64,000 nt of DNA from Marivita sp051859345 (GCF_051859345.1 NZ_JBHYFV010000003.1:124001-188000); one strand, 5' to 3'; shown: positions 9,804 through 19,008, numbered from the stretch's first letter. Numbers and translations: made by a program. The notes: generated from the sequence alone by a model not told the origin.

Positions 9804-10556
9804 ATGATGGATTTAACAGGACGCACCGTGCTGATCACCGGTGCCAGCCGGGGGATCGGGGCCGAGTCTGCGCGGGTTTTCGCCAAAGCCGGGGCCAATG
9901 TCGCCCTTTTGGCTCGCTCGGCTGACAGGATTGCCGATCTGACGGGCGAGATTGGCGACAAAGCCGTCGCGATCCCGTGTGATATCAGCCGCTACTGGGA
10001 AGTGGCCCAGGCGGTCGAAAACTGTGTCACGGCCTTTGGTGGCCTGGATATCCTGATCAACAATGCCGGCGTGATCGAACCGATCGCCCGGATGGACGAG
10101 GCTGATCCGGAAGACTGGGGTCAGGTGATAGATATCAACCTCAAAGGCGTGTTTCATGGCATGCGCGCTGCCTTGCCAGTGATGGAAGCGGCGGGTGGTG
10201 GCACGATCCTGACGGTGAGTTCGGGGGCCGCACATGGCCCGGTCGAAGCGTGGTCGCATTATTGTGCCTCCAAGGCAGGGGCGGCGATGCTGACCATGTG
10301 CCTGCACAAGGAAATGGCCGAAAAGGGCATCCGCGCAATGGGCCTGTCACCGGGCACCGTGGCGACCCAGATGCAACGCGAGATCAAGGCCAGCGGCATC
10401 AACCCGATCAGCCAGCTGGACTGGTCGGATCATATTCCAGCCGATTGGCCTGCCAGGGCGCTGCTCTGGATGTGTGGCCCCGAGGCGGATGGCCATCTGG
10501 GCGAAGAGCTTTCGCTGCGCGACGAGAGCCTGCGCCAAAAGGTCGGCCTGACGTGA
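9804..10556 (+). CDS. Short-chain dehydrogenase/reductase
   Basis: A 250-residue classical SDR. The cofactor loop TGASRGIG lies at about residues 12-19, NNAG near residue 90, and the catalytic Ser and YxxxK appear as TVSSGAA and SHYCASKAG. It would oxidise or reduce a hydroxyl/keto group with NAD(P)(H). Its stop overlaps the GTG start of the enoyl-CoA hydratase gene by four bases, so the pair is translationally coupled and may act on the same acyl substrate. A strong ribosome site (GAAGGAGG) precedes the start; an ATG one codon later is equally possible. Confidence 0.88.
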   Translation: MMDLTGRTVLITGASRGIGAESARVFAKAGANVALLARSADRIADLTGEIGDKAVAIPCDISRYWEVAQAVENCVTAFGGLDILINNAGVIEPIARMDEADPEDWGQVIDINLKGVFHGMRAALPVMEAAGGGTILTVSSGAAHGPVEAWSHYCASKAGAAMLTMCLHKEMAEKGIRAMGLSPGTVATQMQREIKASGINPISQLDWSDHIPADWPARALLWMCGPEADGHLGEELSLRDESLRQKVGLT

Positions 10557-11173
10557 TCGACAGTCAGAACGATGGCACGCTGTGTGTCCTGACCATCAAT
10601 CGGCCGGACAAGGCCAATTCGTTGACGGCAGAGATGCTGGAAGCGCTCTGTGTCGGTGTCGAAGAGGCCCGCACGGCGCGCGCCATCCTTTTGACGGGTG
10701 TCGGCAAGGTGTTTTCGGCCGGGGCCGATCTGGAGGCGGCCAAGGCAGGGCTGGCGACCAGCCCGCTGTGGGAACGGCTGTCCGGGGCCATCGCGCGCCA
10801 TCCGGGTCTAACCGTCGCAGCGCTCAATGGTACTGTGGCGGGGGGTGCGATGGGCATGGTTCTGGCCAGCGACCTGCGCATCGCGGTGCCGGGGACAAAG
10901 GTGTTCTATCCGGTGATGAAGCTGGGCTTTCTGCCACAACCGTCAGACCCTGCGCGTTTGTCGGCGCTTGTCGGGCCGTCTCGTGCCAAGATGATCCTGA
11001 TGGCGGGGAAGAAAATCCCGACCGATGATGCCCTCGCGTGGGGACTGATTGACGAGATCACGCCCACTGACATGCTGATGGAGCGCGCGACAGAGTTGGC
11101 ACAGGACGTTTGTGCCGCGTCCGGTGATCATGCCCGCGCCATCAAGAGCCTGATCGCACACCGCCTGATGTAA
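10553..11173 (+). CDS. Enoyl-CoA hydratase/isomerase family protein (short form)
   Basis: A 206-residue crotonase-fold protein. The oxyanion-hole segments KVFSAGADL (about residues 48-56) and NGTVAGGAMGM (about 91-101) are present. It is shorter than the usual roughly 260 residues because the C-terminal trimerisation helices are reduced. The GTG start at 10553 overlaps the SDR stop (GTGA), so the two are coupled. Likely roles are hydration or isomerisation of an acyl-CoA; the exact substrate is unknown. The catalytic acidic residues of true hydratases are not clearly recognisable. Confidence 0.82.
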   Translation: MIDSQNDGTLCVLTINRPDKANSLTAEMLEALCVGVEEARTARAILLTGVGKVFSAGADLEAAKAGLATSPLWERLSGAIARHPGLTVAALNGTVAGGAMGMVLASDLRIAVPGTKVFYPVMKLGFLPQPSDPARLSALVGPSRAKMILMAGKKIPTDDALAWGLIDEITPTDMLMERATELAQDVCAASGDHARAIKSLIAHRLM

Positions 11174-11236
11174 TCACCTTGACCCGCCAACACAGCTTCT
11201 TAGGTTGGCCACACCGCAGCAAAGAAGGAGCGCCCC

Positions 11237-11473
11237 ATGGCCCAGCATCTGCATATCGTCTTCGGCGGAGAACTGGTGACACCTTCCGAAAACGTCTTCA
11301 AGGATCCTGATGCCATCCACATTGTCGGCATCTTCCCGGATCGCAAATCTGCCCATGACGCCTGGAAAACCGAAGCACAGCGCACGGTGGACAACGCGCA
11401 TATGCGCTATTTCGTCGGTGACTTGCAGCAATTGATCGAGGCAAGCACCTCGGACTCCGAGGCGCAGGACTGA
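11237..11473 (+). CDS. DUF4170 family small protein
   Basis: A 78-residue soluble protein matching the DUF4170 family of alphaproteobacteria. It lies just upstream of the Kdo transferase gene (four intergenic bases) and is probably in the waaA-lpxK operon. The acidic C-terminal tail ends STSDSEAQD. A ribosome site AAGGAG precedes the ATG. The function is unknown; position suggests a link to lipopolysaccharide synthesis, but this is inference only. Confidence 0.8.
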   Translation: MAQHLHIVFGGELVTPSENVFKDPDAIHIVGIFPDRKSAHDAWKTEAQRTVDNAHMRYFVGDLQQLIEASTSDSEAQD

Positions 11474-11477
11474 CCAT

Positions 11478-12704
11478 TTGGCGCGCAGGCCGTTCAGTCT
11501 TACCGCCTATCTGGCGCTGGCGCGGGGGCAGGACCGCCTGATCACCGAAGCGGCGCATTGGCCCGAGCGCCCTTCGGGACCGGTGCTGTGGTTGCACAGC
11601 GACACGCGCACCCGCCTCGACACCCTGATGACATTGGTCAAGCGCCTGCGCCTGCAGCGCGGGGATTTTTCGCTTCTGTTGACCAGCGACTCGGCACAGG
11701 GCGAAACACTGGATGCCGATGGACACCAGATAAGCCCGCCCCCGTCCGAGACCCTGAGCGATGTGCAACGCTTTCTTGACCATTGGCGGCCCGATATTCT
11801 GGTCTGGGCGGGCAATGGGCTACGTCCTGCCCTGATCCACGAAACCGCCGTCTTGGGGACTCATATGCTTTTGGTGGATGCGGCGGACGCGACTTGGCGT
11901 CAACCTGCCAAGCGGTTCCTGCCCGACGCCTCGGCAGGGGCGCTGAGCCTGTTTCACCAGATTCTGGCACAGGACAAGAAATCCGCCGCCCGGATGCGTC
12001 GGCTTGGCGTTCTCGATGACCGGATCGACGTTGCTTCGCCCCTCGAACCCGAGATTTTCCCGCTGGCGAGCCATGATGGCCTGCACGAAGAACTCACGGC
12101 TGCGTTGGCAGGACGTCCGGTCTGGCTTGCCGCGAACATCCAGCAAGACGAAGCGGATGCCATCCTGCGCGCCCAAAGGCGGACGGTGCGGTTGGCGCAT
12201 CGGCTGTTGCTGGTGGTTGTGCCGGCACAATCGGATGATGAACCTGTCATGGCCGAGCAGTGTCACAGCCTTGGCTTGCGACTGGCGCGGTGGGAGAATG
12301 GCGAAATGCCGGATGAGAACACGCAAGTTCTTCTGGCTGCGGACGACAGTGAACTGGGCCTGTGGTATCGGCTGGCCCCGTTGTGTTTCCTTGGCGGATC
12401 GCTGGCGGGCAAGATCGGCGGGCAGTCTCCGATGATGGCGGCGGCCTTGGGGTCGGCCATTCTTTACGGTCCGAATGTCGGACGCCACCTTGATGCCTAT
12501 TCCAGACTTGTCGCCGCCGGGGCCGCGCGCATCGTGAAGGACATGGATTCGCTAAGCGCGGCTGTCTCTCATCTGATTGCCCCCGACCGTGCGGCAGCCA
12601 TGGCACATGCAGGATGGAACGTCGTGTCGGCAGGGGCGGAAACGGCCGATCTTGTGCTCGCGCAGGTCAATGAATGGCTGGACGCGATGGAGGGCAAACC
12701 ATGA
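11478..12704 (+). CDS. waaA: 3-deoxy-D-manno-octulosonic acid (Kdo) transferase
   Basis: WaaA transfers Kdo from CMP-Kdo to lipid IVA at the cytoplasmic face of the inner membrane. The 408-residue product has the two Rossmann-like GT-B halves, with GPVLWLHSDTRTRLDT in the N-terminal half and FLGGSLAGKIGGQSP in the donor-binding half, typical of WaaA/KdtA. It appears to use a TTG start at 11478, four bases after the DUF4170 stop; no ATG gives a better N-terminus. Its stop overlaps the lpxK start (ATGA), which couples the two lipid A steps. Confidence 0.86.
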   Translation: MARRPFSLTAYLALARGQDRLITEAAHWPERPSGPVLWLHSDTRTRLDTLMTLVKRLRLQRGDFSLLLTSDSAQGETLDADGHQISPPPSETLSDVQRFLDHWRPDILVWAGNGLRPALIHETAVLGTHMLLVDAADATWRQPAKRFLPDASAGALSLFHQILAQDKKSAARMRRLGVLDDRIDVASPLEPEIFPLASHDGLHEELTAALAGRPVWLAANIQQDEADAILRAQRRTVRLAHRLLLVVVPAQSDDEPVMAEQCHSLGLRLARWENGEMPDENTQVLLAADDSELGLWYRLAPLCFLGGSLAGKIGGQSPMMAAALGSAILYGPNVGRHLDAYSRLVAAGAARIVKDMDSLSAAVSHLIAPDRAAAMAHAGWNVVSAGAETADLVLAQVNEWLDAMEGKP

Positions 12705-13693
12705 GGCCGCCGGTGTTCTGGGACGCCCCCCCACACGCCCCCGGTTTGCGCGCACGGCTGTTGTCGCCTCTGGGCGCGCTCTATGCTGCGCTGACGGCGC
12801 GACGCTTGCGCAGCGGGGTGTCGTTCAAAGCCGACGTCCCCGTGATCTGCGTGGGGAATGTGAACGCGGGCGGCACCGGAAAAACGCCGACGGTGATTGC
12901 GCTGATGCAAATGCTGGACGGCATGGGGCATCGCGCGCATGTCGTGTCACGCGGCTATGGCGGCTCTCTGGCAGGCCCGGTTCAGGTCGACCCGCGCCGC
13001 CACAGTGCGCAGGACGTGGGTGATGAGCCGCTCTTGCTGGCCGCGTTCGGCACGGTCTGGGTGGCCCGAAACCGTGCAGAAGGGGCCCGCACCGCCATCG
13101 CCGCTGGCGCAGAGGTGATCCTGCTGGACGACGGGTTGCAAAACCCCAGCCTTGTCAAAGACCTGTCGCTGATCGTGGTCGATGCGACGCGCGGCTTTGG
13201 CAATGGGCGGTGCATTCCGGCCGGTCCGTTGCGCGAACCTGTCGATACGGCGATGAAGCGGGCGGACCTTGTGCTGTCGATCGGATCGGATGCGGTGCAG
13301 GCACAGTTCACCAAGACCTGGGGGGGACATATCCCGGTGCCGCATATCACCGGCCATCTGGCTCCGCTGCAAACCGGGATGGATTGGGACGGGCTGCGCT
13401 GCCTAGCCTTTGCCGGGATCGGACACCCGGACAAGTTCTTCCGCACGCTTGTGGATCTGGGGGTGGAGTTGGTCGAGACCCGCGCGCTCGAGGATCATCA
13501 GCCGCTGACCCCTGCCCTGCTCACCCGGCTGGAGAAAGACGCAAAAGCGGCCCGTGCCCAGCTTGTCACCACCGAAAAAGACGCGGTGCGCCTGCCGCAA
13601 AGTTACCGCACGAAGGTGCTGACGGTTCCCGTGCGCCTGATCCTGTCGGATGATACCACGCTGAAACAGGCCTTGGCCGCGCTGTTTGATTGA
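12701..13693 (+). CDS. lpxK: Tetraacyldisaccharide 4'-kinase LpxK
   Basis: LpxK phosphorylates the 4' position of the lipid A disaccharide to make lipid IVA. The 330-residue protein begins with the family N-terminus PPVFWD and carries a P-loop GGTGKTPTVIAL near residues 57-68, then SRGYGG and LLDDGLQ, all characteristic. The ATG at 12701 follows GGAGGG and overlaps the waaA stop. Unlike WaaA it is membrane-associated through N-terminal helices. The length is normal for alphaproteobacteria. Confidence 0.93.
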   Translation: MRPPVFWDAPPHAPGLRARLLSPLGALYAALTARRLRSGVSFKADVPVICVGNVNAGGTGKTPTVIALMQMLDGMGHRAHVVSRGYGGSLAGPVQVDPRRHSAQDVGDEPLLLAAFGTVWVARNRAEGARTAIAAGAEVILLDDGLQNPSLVKDLSLIVVDATRGFGNGRCIPAGPLREPVDTAMKRADLVLSIGSDAVQAQFTKTWGGHIPVPHITGHLAPLQTGMDWDGLRCLAFAGIGHPDKFFRTLVDLGVELVETRALEDHQPLTPALLTRLEKDAKAARAQLVTTEKDAVRLPQSYRTKVLTVPVRLILSDDTTLKQALAALFD

Positions 13694-13697
13694 GGTG

Positions 13698-14561
13698 TCA
13701 TTCGGCGGCCAGCGGCATGTCCTCGGCCTGACCCGTTGCGGCGATTTCGGCAATCACGCTGCGCAAGAGCTTGCGGAAGTTGTGGAAATTGGCGTTCGGG
13801 CGCACGGTTCGCTCGTCCATATATATGGAGCGGTCGATCTCGATCTGGACCGCGTGCTGGTTGCGTGACGGGCGTCCGTAGGCCTGTGTCATGTAGGCGC
13901 CGGCAAAAGGTGTGTTTCGCGCCACCACAAGCCCTGCATCGGTAAAGGCGGCTTCGATCTGGTCGACAACCGTTTGACTGGCCGAGGCCCCAAAACGGTC
14001 TCCCAGCACAATCTGCGGGCGCCGGGCCGAGGCCTTGGCGACGCCGTCCAACGCTTCATGCGGCATCGAATGACAGTCGACCAGAATCGCCTCGCCAAAT
14101 CGCACATGGGCCTGAAGCATCAACTTGCGCAGTTGTGCGTGGTAGGGATGCCAGAATTGGGAGATGCGTCGCTCTGCTTCGGCCATCGGCAGCTTGCCCC
14201 GGTAGATCGGTCGCCCATTTGCCACAACACGCGGCACCACCCCAAGACCCGACGCCACACGGGGGTTATGCGTCTGCCGCCTGACCCCTTCGATCAATGC
14301 CGGGTCCAGCTCTTCTGAAGATCGATTCAGGTCAATATAGGCGCGTGGCGCACCTGCCTTGATGAACGGCGCGCCGAATTGCGGGGCGCAATCGAACAGG
14401 CGATCAACAAACGCATCCTCGGATGAGCGGATCGTCACCTCGTCCAAAGCTGTGTACCGCATGAAATTCCAGCTGTAATCGCGGCCGGAATGCGGGGACG
14501 CGAACACAACACGCGAGGTGTGGGCTTCTGGCTGGACAAGGTGATAAGCGACTTTTGGCAT
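13698..14561 (-). CDS. N-formylglutamate amidohydrolase family protein
   Basis: A 287-residue zinc-dependent deformylase/amidohydrolase. The metal-binding N-terminal motif ASPHSGRDY and the later DCHSMPHE are the family hallmarks. The family hydrolyses N-formyl-L-glutamate in histidine degradation, but here no hut genes are nearby, so another N-acyl substrate is possible. The ATG at 14561 is favoured by GGAG five bases upstream; an in-frame GTG at 14567 would overlap that ribosome site. It converges with lpxK, the stops four bases apart. Confidence 0.84.
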   Translation of the reverse strand: MPKVAYHLVQPEAHTSRVVFASPHSGRDYSWNFMRYTALDEVTIRSSEDAFVDRLFDCAPQFGAPFIKAGAPRAYIDLNRSSEELDPALIEGVRRQTHNPRVASGLGVVPRVVANGRPIYRGKLPMAEAERRISQFWHPYHAQLRKLMLQAHVRFGEAILVDCHSMPHEALDGVAKASARRPQIVLGDRFGASASQTVVDQIEAAFTDAGLVVARNTPFAGAYMTQAYGRPSRNQHAVQIEIDRSIYMDERTVRPNANFHNFRKLLRSVIAEIAATGQAEDMPLAAE

Positions 14562-14613
14562 AAGCACTCCGTATGTCGCAACATAGACTGATTTTTTCTG
14601 TTACCAAAAGCCC

Positions 14614-14642
14614 TTGATCCCCGTTCCGACTCCTTTTATAGA
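14614..14642 (+). promoter_or_regulatory. Candidate sigma70 promoter for tRNA-Val
   Basis: TTGATC at 14614-14619 and TATAGA at 14637-14642 are separated by 17 bases. The transcript would begin about 60 bases before the mature tRNA. A second TTGACG at 14661 lacks a good -10. Confidence 0.45.
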
Positions 14643-14707
14643 CCGCTCCACCGGCGCGGCTTGACGCGCCCCTTTTATTTGGGGTGTGTGAATCGCAAAG
14701 GTTCAAA

Positions 14708-14782
14708 GGGCGATTAGCTCAGTGGTAGAGCACTTCGTTGACATCGAAGGGGTCACAAGTTCGAACCTTGTATCGCCCACCA
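14708..14782 (+). tRNA. tRNA-Val (anticodon GAC)
   Basis: The cloverleaf is complete: acceptor GGGCGAT pairs with ATCGCCC, the D stem is GCTC/GAGC, the anticodon stem CTTCG/CGAAG encloses loop TTGACAT with anticodon GAC, and the T arm is ACAAG-TTCGAAC-CTTGT. The 3' CCA is encoded (14780-14782). Confidence 0.96.
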
Positions 14783-14864
14783 TTGAATTCGCCGTCTCGG
14801 GCCAAGGCTCGGGGCACCCGCAACCAACCAGGCGCTCGCGCGCCGCGATAAGAGGAGAGACCAC

Positions 14865-14990
14865 ATGAAGGTCAAGAACTCGCTTCGTTCGCTGAAGAAC
14901 CGCCATCGCGACTGCCGCGTTGTGCGCCGTAAGGGCCGCGTTTACGTCATCAACAAGACGCAGCGCCGGTTCAAAGCCCGTCAGGGCTAA
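14865..14990 (+). CDS. rpmJ: 50S ribosomal protein L36
   Basis: The 41-residue product begins MKVKNSLRSLK and ends KTQRRFKARQG, the long alphaproteobacterial form of L36. This form has CRVVRRKG in place of the four-cysteine zinc ribbon of the other L36 type, so it is the zinc-independent version. AGAGGAGAG provides a strong ribosome site. It follows tRNA-Val and is closed by a clear terminator at 15014-15041. It is too short for many gene finders. Confidence 0.95.
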   Translation: MKVKNSLRSLKNRHRDCRVVRRKGRVYVINKTQRRFKARQG

Positions 14991-15013
14991 GCGAACCCCG
15001 CAGATTTTGCGAG

Positions 15014-15041
15014 AAAGCCGTCCCATGTGGGCGGCTTTTTT
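15014..15041 (+). terminator. Rho-independent terminator of rpmJ
   Basis: The stem AAAGCCG-T-CCC pairs with GGGCGGCTTT around loop ATGT, with one bulged T, and a run of six Ts closes it. It lies 24 bases after the rpmJ stop. Confidence 0.88.
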
Positions 15042-15121
15042 GTTTTTGATGAGGTGTGTTTGTCTGCCGTAATACGATAGCTTGCTGGCAACACCGAAAC
15101 CTGCGGAAATGGTCACACAGT

Positions 15122-15538
15122 ATGATTGCTTACGTCACCGTTGGTGCTGATGACATCGCCCGTGCGAAACGGTTTTACGCGGCATTCCTGCCCGCCCTTG
15201 GTTATGCGCTGACCGAGGGTCCAGAGGGCCTGAGCTTCGTTCTGCCCGTAGAACCCGCCGAATCCCCTGTTCTGCCGGATTTCTATGTCAAACCAACCTT
15301 CGATGGGCGCCCCGCTTCGGCCGGGAATGGCACGATGGTCGCCTTCGAATCGCGCAGCCAAAGGCAGGTGCGCGACCTTCACGCCGCCGCTCTTGCCGCC
15401 GGCGGCACGGACGAAGGCCAGCCGGGGTTTCGTGACTCCTACGGACCGCATTTTTACGTCGGCTATCTGCGCGACCCCCAAGGCAACAAGATCGCCCTGT
15501 TTTCCAGCGATCCCAACGAGCCCAAGAGAGACGATTGA
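15122..15538 (+). CDS. VOC (glyoxalase/bleomycin-resistance) family protein
   Basis: A 138-residue protein with one vicinal-oxygen-chelate domain made of two beta-alpha-beta-beta-beta modules. The opening YVTVGADDIARAKRFY and the closing YLRDPQGNKIALF are the typical module edges. VOC proteins bind a metal and act as isomerases, dioxygenases or resistance proteins; the substrate is unknown here. The ATG at 15122 matches the start of the first strand. No operon partner is evident. Confidence 0.85.
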   Translation: MIAYVTVGADDIARAKRFYAAFLPALGYALTEGPEGLSFVLPVEPAESPVLPDFYVKPTFDGRPASAGNGTMVAFESRSQRQVRDLHAAALAAGGTDEGQPGFRDSYGPHFYVGYLRDPQGNKIALFSSDPNEPKRDD

Positions 15539-15699
15539 GACCGCTTGATCGCGTCGCGGTCGGGATCTTGCAAGTCATACAAGATTCCGGTCTTTATCTT
15601 GACGGTCGCGACTCTACAGTGGACCCGAAGCGGGTTAGCGCTTCTTTGCAAAACGCGATACACTTGACGCATCACAAGCGACACGGAAGGCCCGCCGCG

Positions 15700-16008
15700 A
15701 TGTCATCTTCTGACGAAGACAAGGTTTCTGGCCGTCTGAACGGTGAACAGACCGAGCCGGACAAAACCGACAGCCTGCTTGAACGGCTGCTTTACATGAT
15801 CCTGATCGCCATCATGATCTCGGTTGCGCAGACGGTTCTTGGCGTGATTACGGTTATTCAATTTGTCATCATGCTGGTGAACAACAAGCATCCAAATGAC
15901 CGGCTGGCCGAGTTTGGAACCGACCTTGGCATCTGGATCGCCAAGGCGGCCCGCTATCAGACGGCGGCCAGCAATGTGAAGCCCTGGCCCTGGACCGAAC
16001 TGGACTGA
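15700..16008 (+). CDS. DUF4389 membrane protein
   Basis: A 102-residue protein with a short acidic N-terminus, one hydrophobic segment (about residues 34-62, LLYMILIAIMISVAQTVLGV and onward) and a C-terminal WPWTELD. This matches the DUF4389 family, in which members have a membrane helix and conserved residues near the second half. The ATG at 15700 has GGAAGG upstream; the open frame extends further 5' but without support. The function is unknown. Confidence 0.78.
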   Translation: MSSSDEDKVSGRLNGEQTEPDKTDSLLERLLYMILIAIMISVAQTVLGVITVIQFVIMLVNNKHPNDRLAEFGTDLGIWIAKAARYQTAASNVKPWPWTELD

Positions 16009-16015
16009 GCCACGG

Positions 16016-16044
16016 AAAAACGCCGCCCGGTTCGAGCGGCGTTT
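16016..16044. terminator. Bidirectional terminator
   Basis: AAACGCCGC and GCGGCGTTT form a nine-base stem around a nine-base loop between two convergent genes. The minus strand has five Ts after the stem, so it serves the peptidoglycan-binding protein gene best; the plus side has three. Confidence 0.75.
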
Positions 16045-16056
16045 CCAGTACTGGAC

Positions 16057-17724
16057 CTAGCGCAGGATGCTATCGGCCATCAGTCGCACCACGGTGGATT
16101 GATCAAGATAGCCTGACACCCGCAGTTTGCGTGCGTCCTGATAGCGGCGGATCGCACGACGGGCATCTTCGTCGAAGGTTCCGTCAACCGCACCGGGTTC
16201 AAGGCCCAGTTCGTTCAAGCGGGCTTCGGCCAGCCGTCGCGCCGCCTCGTTCAACCCAAGGGCCGCCTCTTCTGCCTGCGCCTGGGGCTGCACGGCGATC
16301 TGTTCGGAATTGTTGTTGAAGTAGTCGATCCGCGCGCGGGCTTCTTCCACAAATGCCCCGTTTGGACGTTCAGCAAGATAGGCGCGATAGCCTGCTTCGG
16401 TGTCCGTGTCCCGAGCCTCCTGCCAGCGGAGACGATCCTCGTCTTCTGCCTGTGCGCGGCGTTGCTCTTCGATGGAGTCAAGCTGACCTTGCGCTTCTTC
16501 GGCGTAAATCCCGTCCGGGAACCGCTTGAGATAGGCGCGGAACCCCGCCTCATCGCCCTGTGCGCCGGTTTCGGACCAGAAAGTGCGGTCCTGGCGTTCC
16601 AGTTCGGCCTGACGCTGACGCGCTTCTTCCTCCAATTCCGCCGCACGGCGTTCGGCCTGCGCATCAAGCCGCGCGATCTGGTCAGAGGTCAGGTATCCTG
16701 ACGCGCCCTGTTCGTTCTCGTTCTGCCACGCCGTAACAGCGCCCCGTGTGCCACGACCAAAGATGCCGTCAATGCCGCGTGTGTTGTACCCAAGCAGCGA
16801 CAAATCACGCTGGATTTCGCGACGCGAATCGCGCGACAGGGCCAGGTCTTCTTCGGCCTGCTTTTCACGGTAGAATGGTTCGGACTGAATCGCTGTCAGA
16901 CGTTCTTGGGCGTCACTGGCGTTCTGGCCTTCGGGAAATGCCGCGAGATAGGTCTCGTAGGCGGCTTCGGTGTCAGCAGCCAGAGCCTTTTCCCATGCCG
17001 ACGTGTCAGCAGCAGAGCGGTCCTGATCCTGCGTGTCAGGTTCGACCTGCGGTAGCGCGGTATCTTCACCAAGGAACAGGGGCAGCTCCCGAGGGACAAA
17101 CCCTTGCAGGCTCAACCCTGCCGTTTGCGCAAGCGGCAGCACGTCTTCGCCGGTGGCATCGGACAGCTCATTCACAAAGCGCGCGGCGTCGCCTGCGGGG
17201 CCAATGGCGACGGTCACACCCTGCGGGATGTCGCGCAGCGGCAGCGCCACAGACAGCCCGGCAGGCAAGGTCTCATCGGTTTCGGTCTCGCCCAGAACGA
17301 CAAGCGCACGTCCGGGATACTGCGCCGCCACGGCATAGACCGAATCCAGCGCGAACCCCTCTGTCAGCACCTGTGCAAGGCTCAATGGCCCAGAGGTTTC
17401 GGCAGGCAACAGATAACTGCCCGCAATGGTCGATACGAACCGACCGGTAAGCACGATTCCCACATCGTCCGTGGTTGCATCCAACCCGTCGGTGAATGCC
17501 CGGAACGCCTGTCGCATCGACTCTGCGTCAGCGCCGGTGGCAAGACTGACCTCGGCCCCGCGCTCCTGAAAGGCGGTTTGCACGTCGCTCAGATCGCCGT
17601 TTCCGATCAAACGTTGCAACACGCTTGGGTCACTGTTCCCGATGATCAGCAAATCGCTGGTATCAGCCCAGGCAGGGCTGGCCAATGCCACCGCCGTAGA
17701 CATGGATAGGGCCAGTCGTTTCAT
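16057..17724 (-). CDS. Exported protein with two peptidoglycan-binding domains
   Basis: A 555-residue protein with a signal peptide (cleavage near PAWADT, residue 21). The first 190 residues resemble a degenerate caspase-like fold (for example GIVLTGRFVSTIAGSYLLPAET). Two PG_binding_1 modules follow: one near residue 310 (REIQRDLSLLGYNTRGIDG and FGRGTRGAV) and one at the C-terminus (RLNELGLEPGAVDGTFDEDAR). Between them Asp/Glu/Ala-rich repeats of the type AYLxxFPDGxxAxEA occur at least three times. It is probably periplasmic and bound to the cell wall. Caspase-type catalytic residues are not evident. Confidence 0.78.
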   Translation of the reverse strand: MKRLALSMSTAVALASPAWADTSDLLIIGNSDPSVLQRLIGNGDLSDVQTAFQERGAEVSLATGADAESMRQAFRAFTDGLDATTDDVGIVLTGRFVSTIAGSYLLPAETSGPLSLAQVLTEGFALDSVYAVAAQYPGRALVVLGETETDETLPAGLSVALPLRDIPQGVTVAIGPAGDAARFVNELSDATGEDVLPLAQTAGLSLQGFVPRELPLFLGEDTALPQVEPDTQDQDRSAADTSAWEKALAADTEAAYETYLAAFPEGQNASDAQERLTAIQSEPFYREKQAEEDLALSRDSRREIQRDLSLLGYNTRGIDGIFGRGTRGAVTAWQNENEQGASGYLTSDQIARLDAQAERRAAELEEEARQRQAELERQDRTFWSETGAQGDEAGFRAYLKRFPDGIYAEEAQGQLDSIEEQRRAQAEDEDRLRWQEARDTDTEAGYRAYLAERPNGAFVEEARARIDYFNNNSEQIAVQPQAQAEEAALGLNEAARRLAEARLNELGLEPGAVDGTFDEDARRAIRRYQDARKLRVSGYLDQSTVVRLMADSILR

Positions 17725-17791
17725 AGTTCAGTCCTCCGTCATTACGCGGGAGTAACGCACGAAACGCCAAAGTTATCCAATAACGTGTAAA

Positions 17792-18964
17792 TTAATCGTA
17801 GCTGCGCGCGTCTTCGATCACCAAACCGTCACGCGGCAACGCCCCCGGCGGAACCAGTTCGACCCGGCCCTTGAGCTTGAGTGTTTCCACGATGCTTGGC
17901 TCGAACCGGGCGGCATCGTCCGCTGCGGTTTCGATGCGCACGGTCATCACGTCCATTTCGCCATCGCGGCTGGCCACGACGCGGGCGCGGTCGATCTCGG
18001 CATGTTTGGCGACCAATGCGGCCACCTGTTCGGGGCGCACGAACATGCCCTTGATCTTGGTGGTCTGATCGGCACGGCCCATCCAGCCCTTGATGCGCAT
18101 GTTGGTGCGCCCGCAGGGACTTTGACCCGGCATCATCGCGCTCAGGTCGCCCGTCGCAAAGCGCACCAGCGGGTAATCAGGGTTGAGCGACGTGACCAGC
18201 ACTTCTCCCACCTCGCCCATCGCAACCGGGTCACCAGTGCCGGGAGTGACGATTTCCACGATCACGCCTTCGTCGATCACCATGCCCTCCATCGCCGGGG
18301 TCTCGTAGGCGATATGGCCGACATCGGCGGTGGCATAACATTGCAGGCAAGTGATGCCGCGATCTGCGTACCAGTCCCGCAAAGACGGAAACAAAGCCCC
18401 TCCCGAGACCGCCGCCTTGACGATGCCAAGCTGCACACCCATTTCGTCGGCCTTTTCGAGGATCACCTTGAGGTAATCCGGCGTGCCCGCATAAGCCGTG
18501 ACAGCCACATCATGCGCCGCCTGCACCTGAAGCTCGGTCTGGCCCGTACCTGCAGGCAGGACAACCGCACCCACGGTGCGTGCGCCGTTTTCAAAGATCA
18601 TGCCGGCCGGGGTCAGGTGATAGCCGAAACAGTTCTGCACGATGTCGGTTGTGCCAAACCCCGCCGCGTGCAGGAAACGCCCCATGCGCCACCAGTCACG
18701 AGTCACACCGCCGGGTTCATAGATCGGCCCCGGTGACTGGAAGATATGCGCGAGGTTTGACACCGGCAGCCCGCCAAAGGGCGGCTTGTCCTTCTGCCGC
18801 TGGCTCAGGTCCGACTTTCGCAGCACCGGAAGCGCCGCCAGTTCGGATAGGTCCGTCAACGGATCAACCCCGTGCGCCGGCAAGAGCGCGTTCAGCGCCG
18901 CAAGCTGTTCTGCAGCGCGTTGGTCTGCACTGCGGGTTTCCAGTTCATCAAAATAGGTGGTCAT
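17792..18964 (-). CDS. PaaK-like acyl-CoA ligase (AMP-forming)
   Basis: A 390-residue member of the phenylacetate-CoA ligase branch of the ANL superfamily. The N-terminal QSPGPIYEPGG stands in the position of the phosphate loop, YATADVGHIAYET is the adenylate-binding region, and GRADQTTKIKGMFVRPEQV is the hinge before the C-terminal domain. It would activate an aromatic or other carboxylic acid with ATP and CoA. It is the last gene of the transport operon. I use the ATG at 18964 because the upstream in-frame GTG at 19021 lies inside livF. Its stretch after the first Gly-rich loop differs from classical PaaK, so the substrate stays open. Confidence 0.85.
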   Translation of the reverse strand: MTTYFDELETRSADQRAAEQLAALNALLPAHGVDPLTDLSELAALPVLRKSDLSQRQKDKPPFGGLPVSNLAHIFQSPGPIYEPGGVTRDWWRMGRFLHAAGFGTTDIVQNCFGYHLTPAGMIFENGARTVGAVVLPAGTGQTELQVQAAHDVAVTAYAGTPDYLKVILEKADEMGVQLGIVKAAVSGGALFPSLRDWYADRGITCLQCYATADVGHIAYETPAMEGMVIDEGVIVEIVTPGTGDPVAMGEVGEVLVTSLNPDYPLVRFATGDLSAMMPGQSPCGRTNMRIKGWMGRADQTTKIKGMFVRPEQVAALVAKHAEIDRARVVASRDGEMDVMTVRIETAADDAARFEPSIVETLKLKGRVELVPPGALPRDGLVIEDARSYD

Positions 18965-19008
18965 GGCAATAAAGCCCTGTGTGTTCGGTTCAGGAAAAGC
19001 GGCGGGCG

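Noticed and set aside
15539..15699. Longer start for the DUF4389 gene
   Set aside because: The in-frame extension is not hydrophobic or conserved in appearance, and GGAAGG marks the ATG at 15700.
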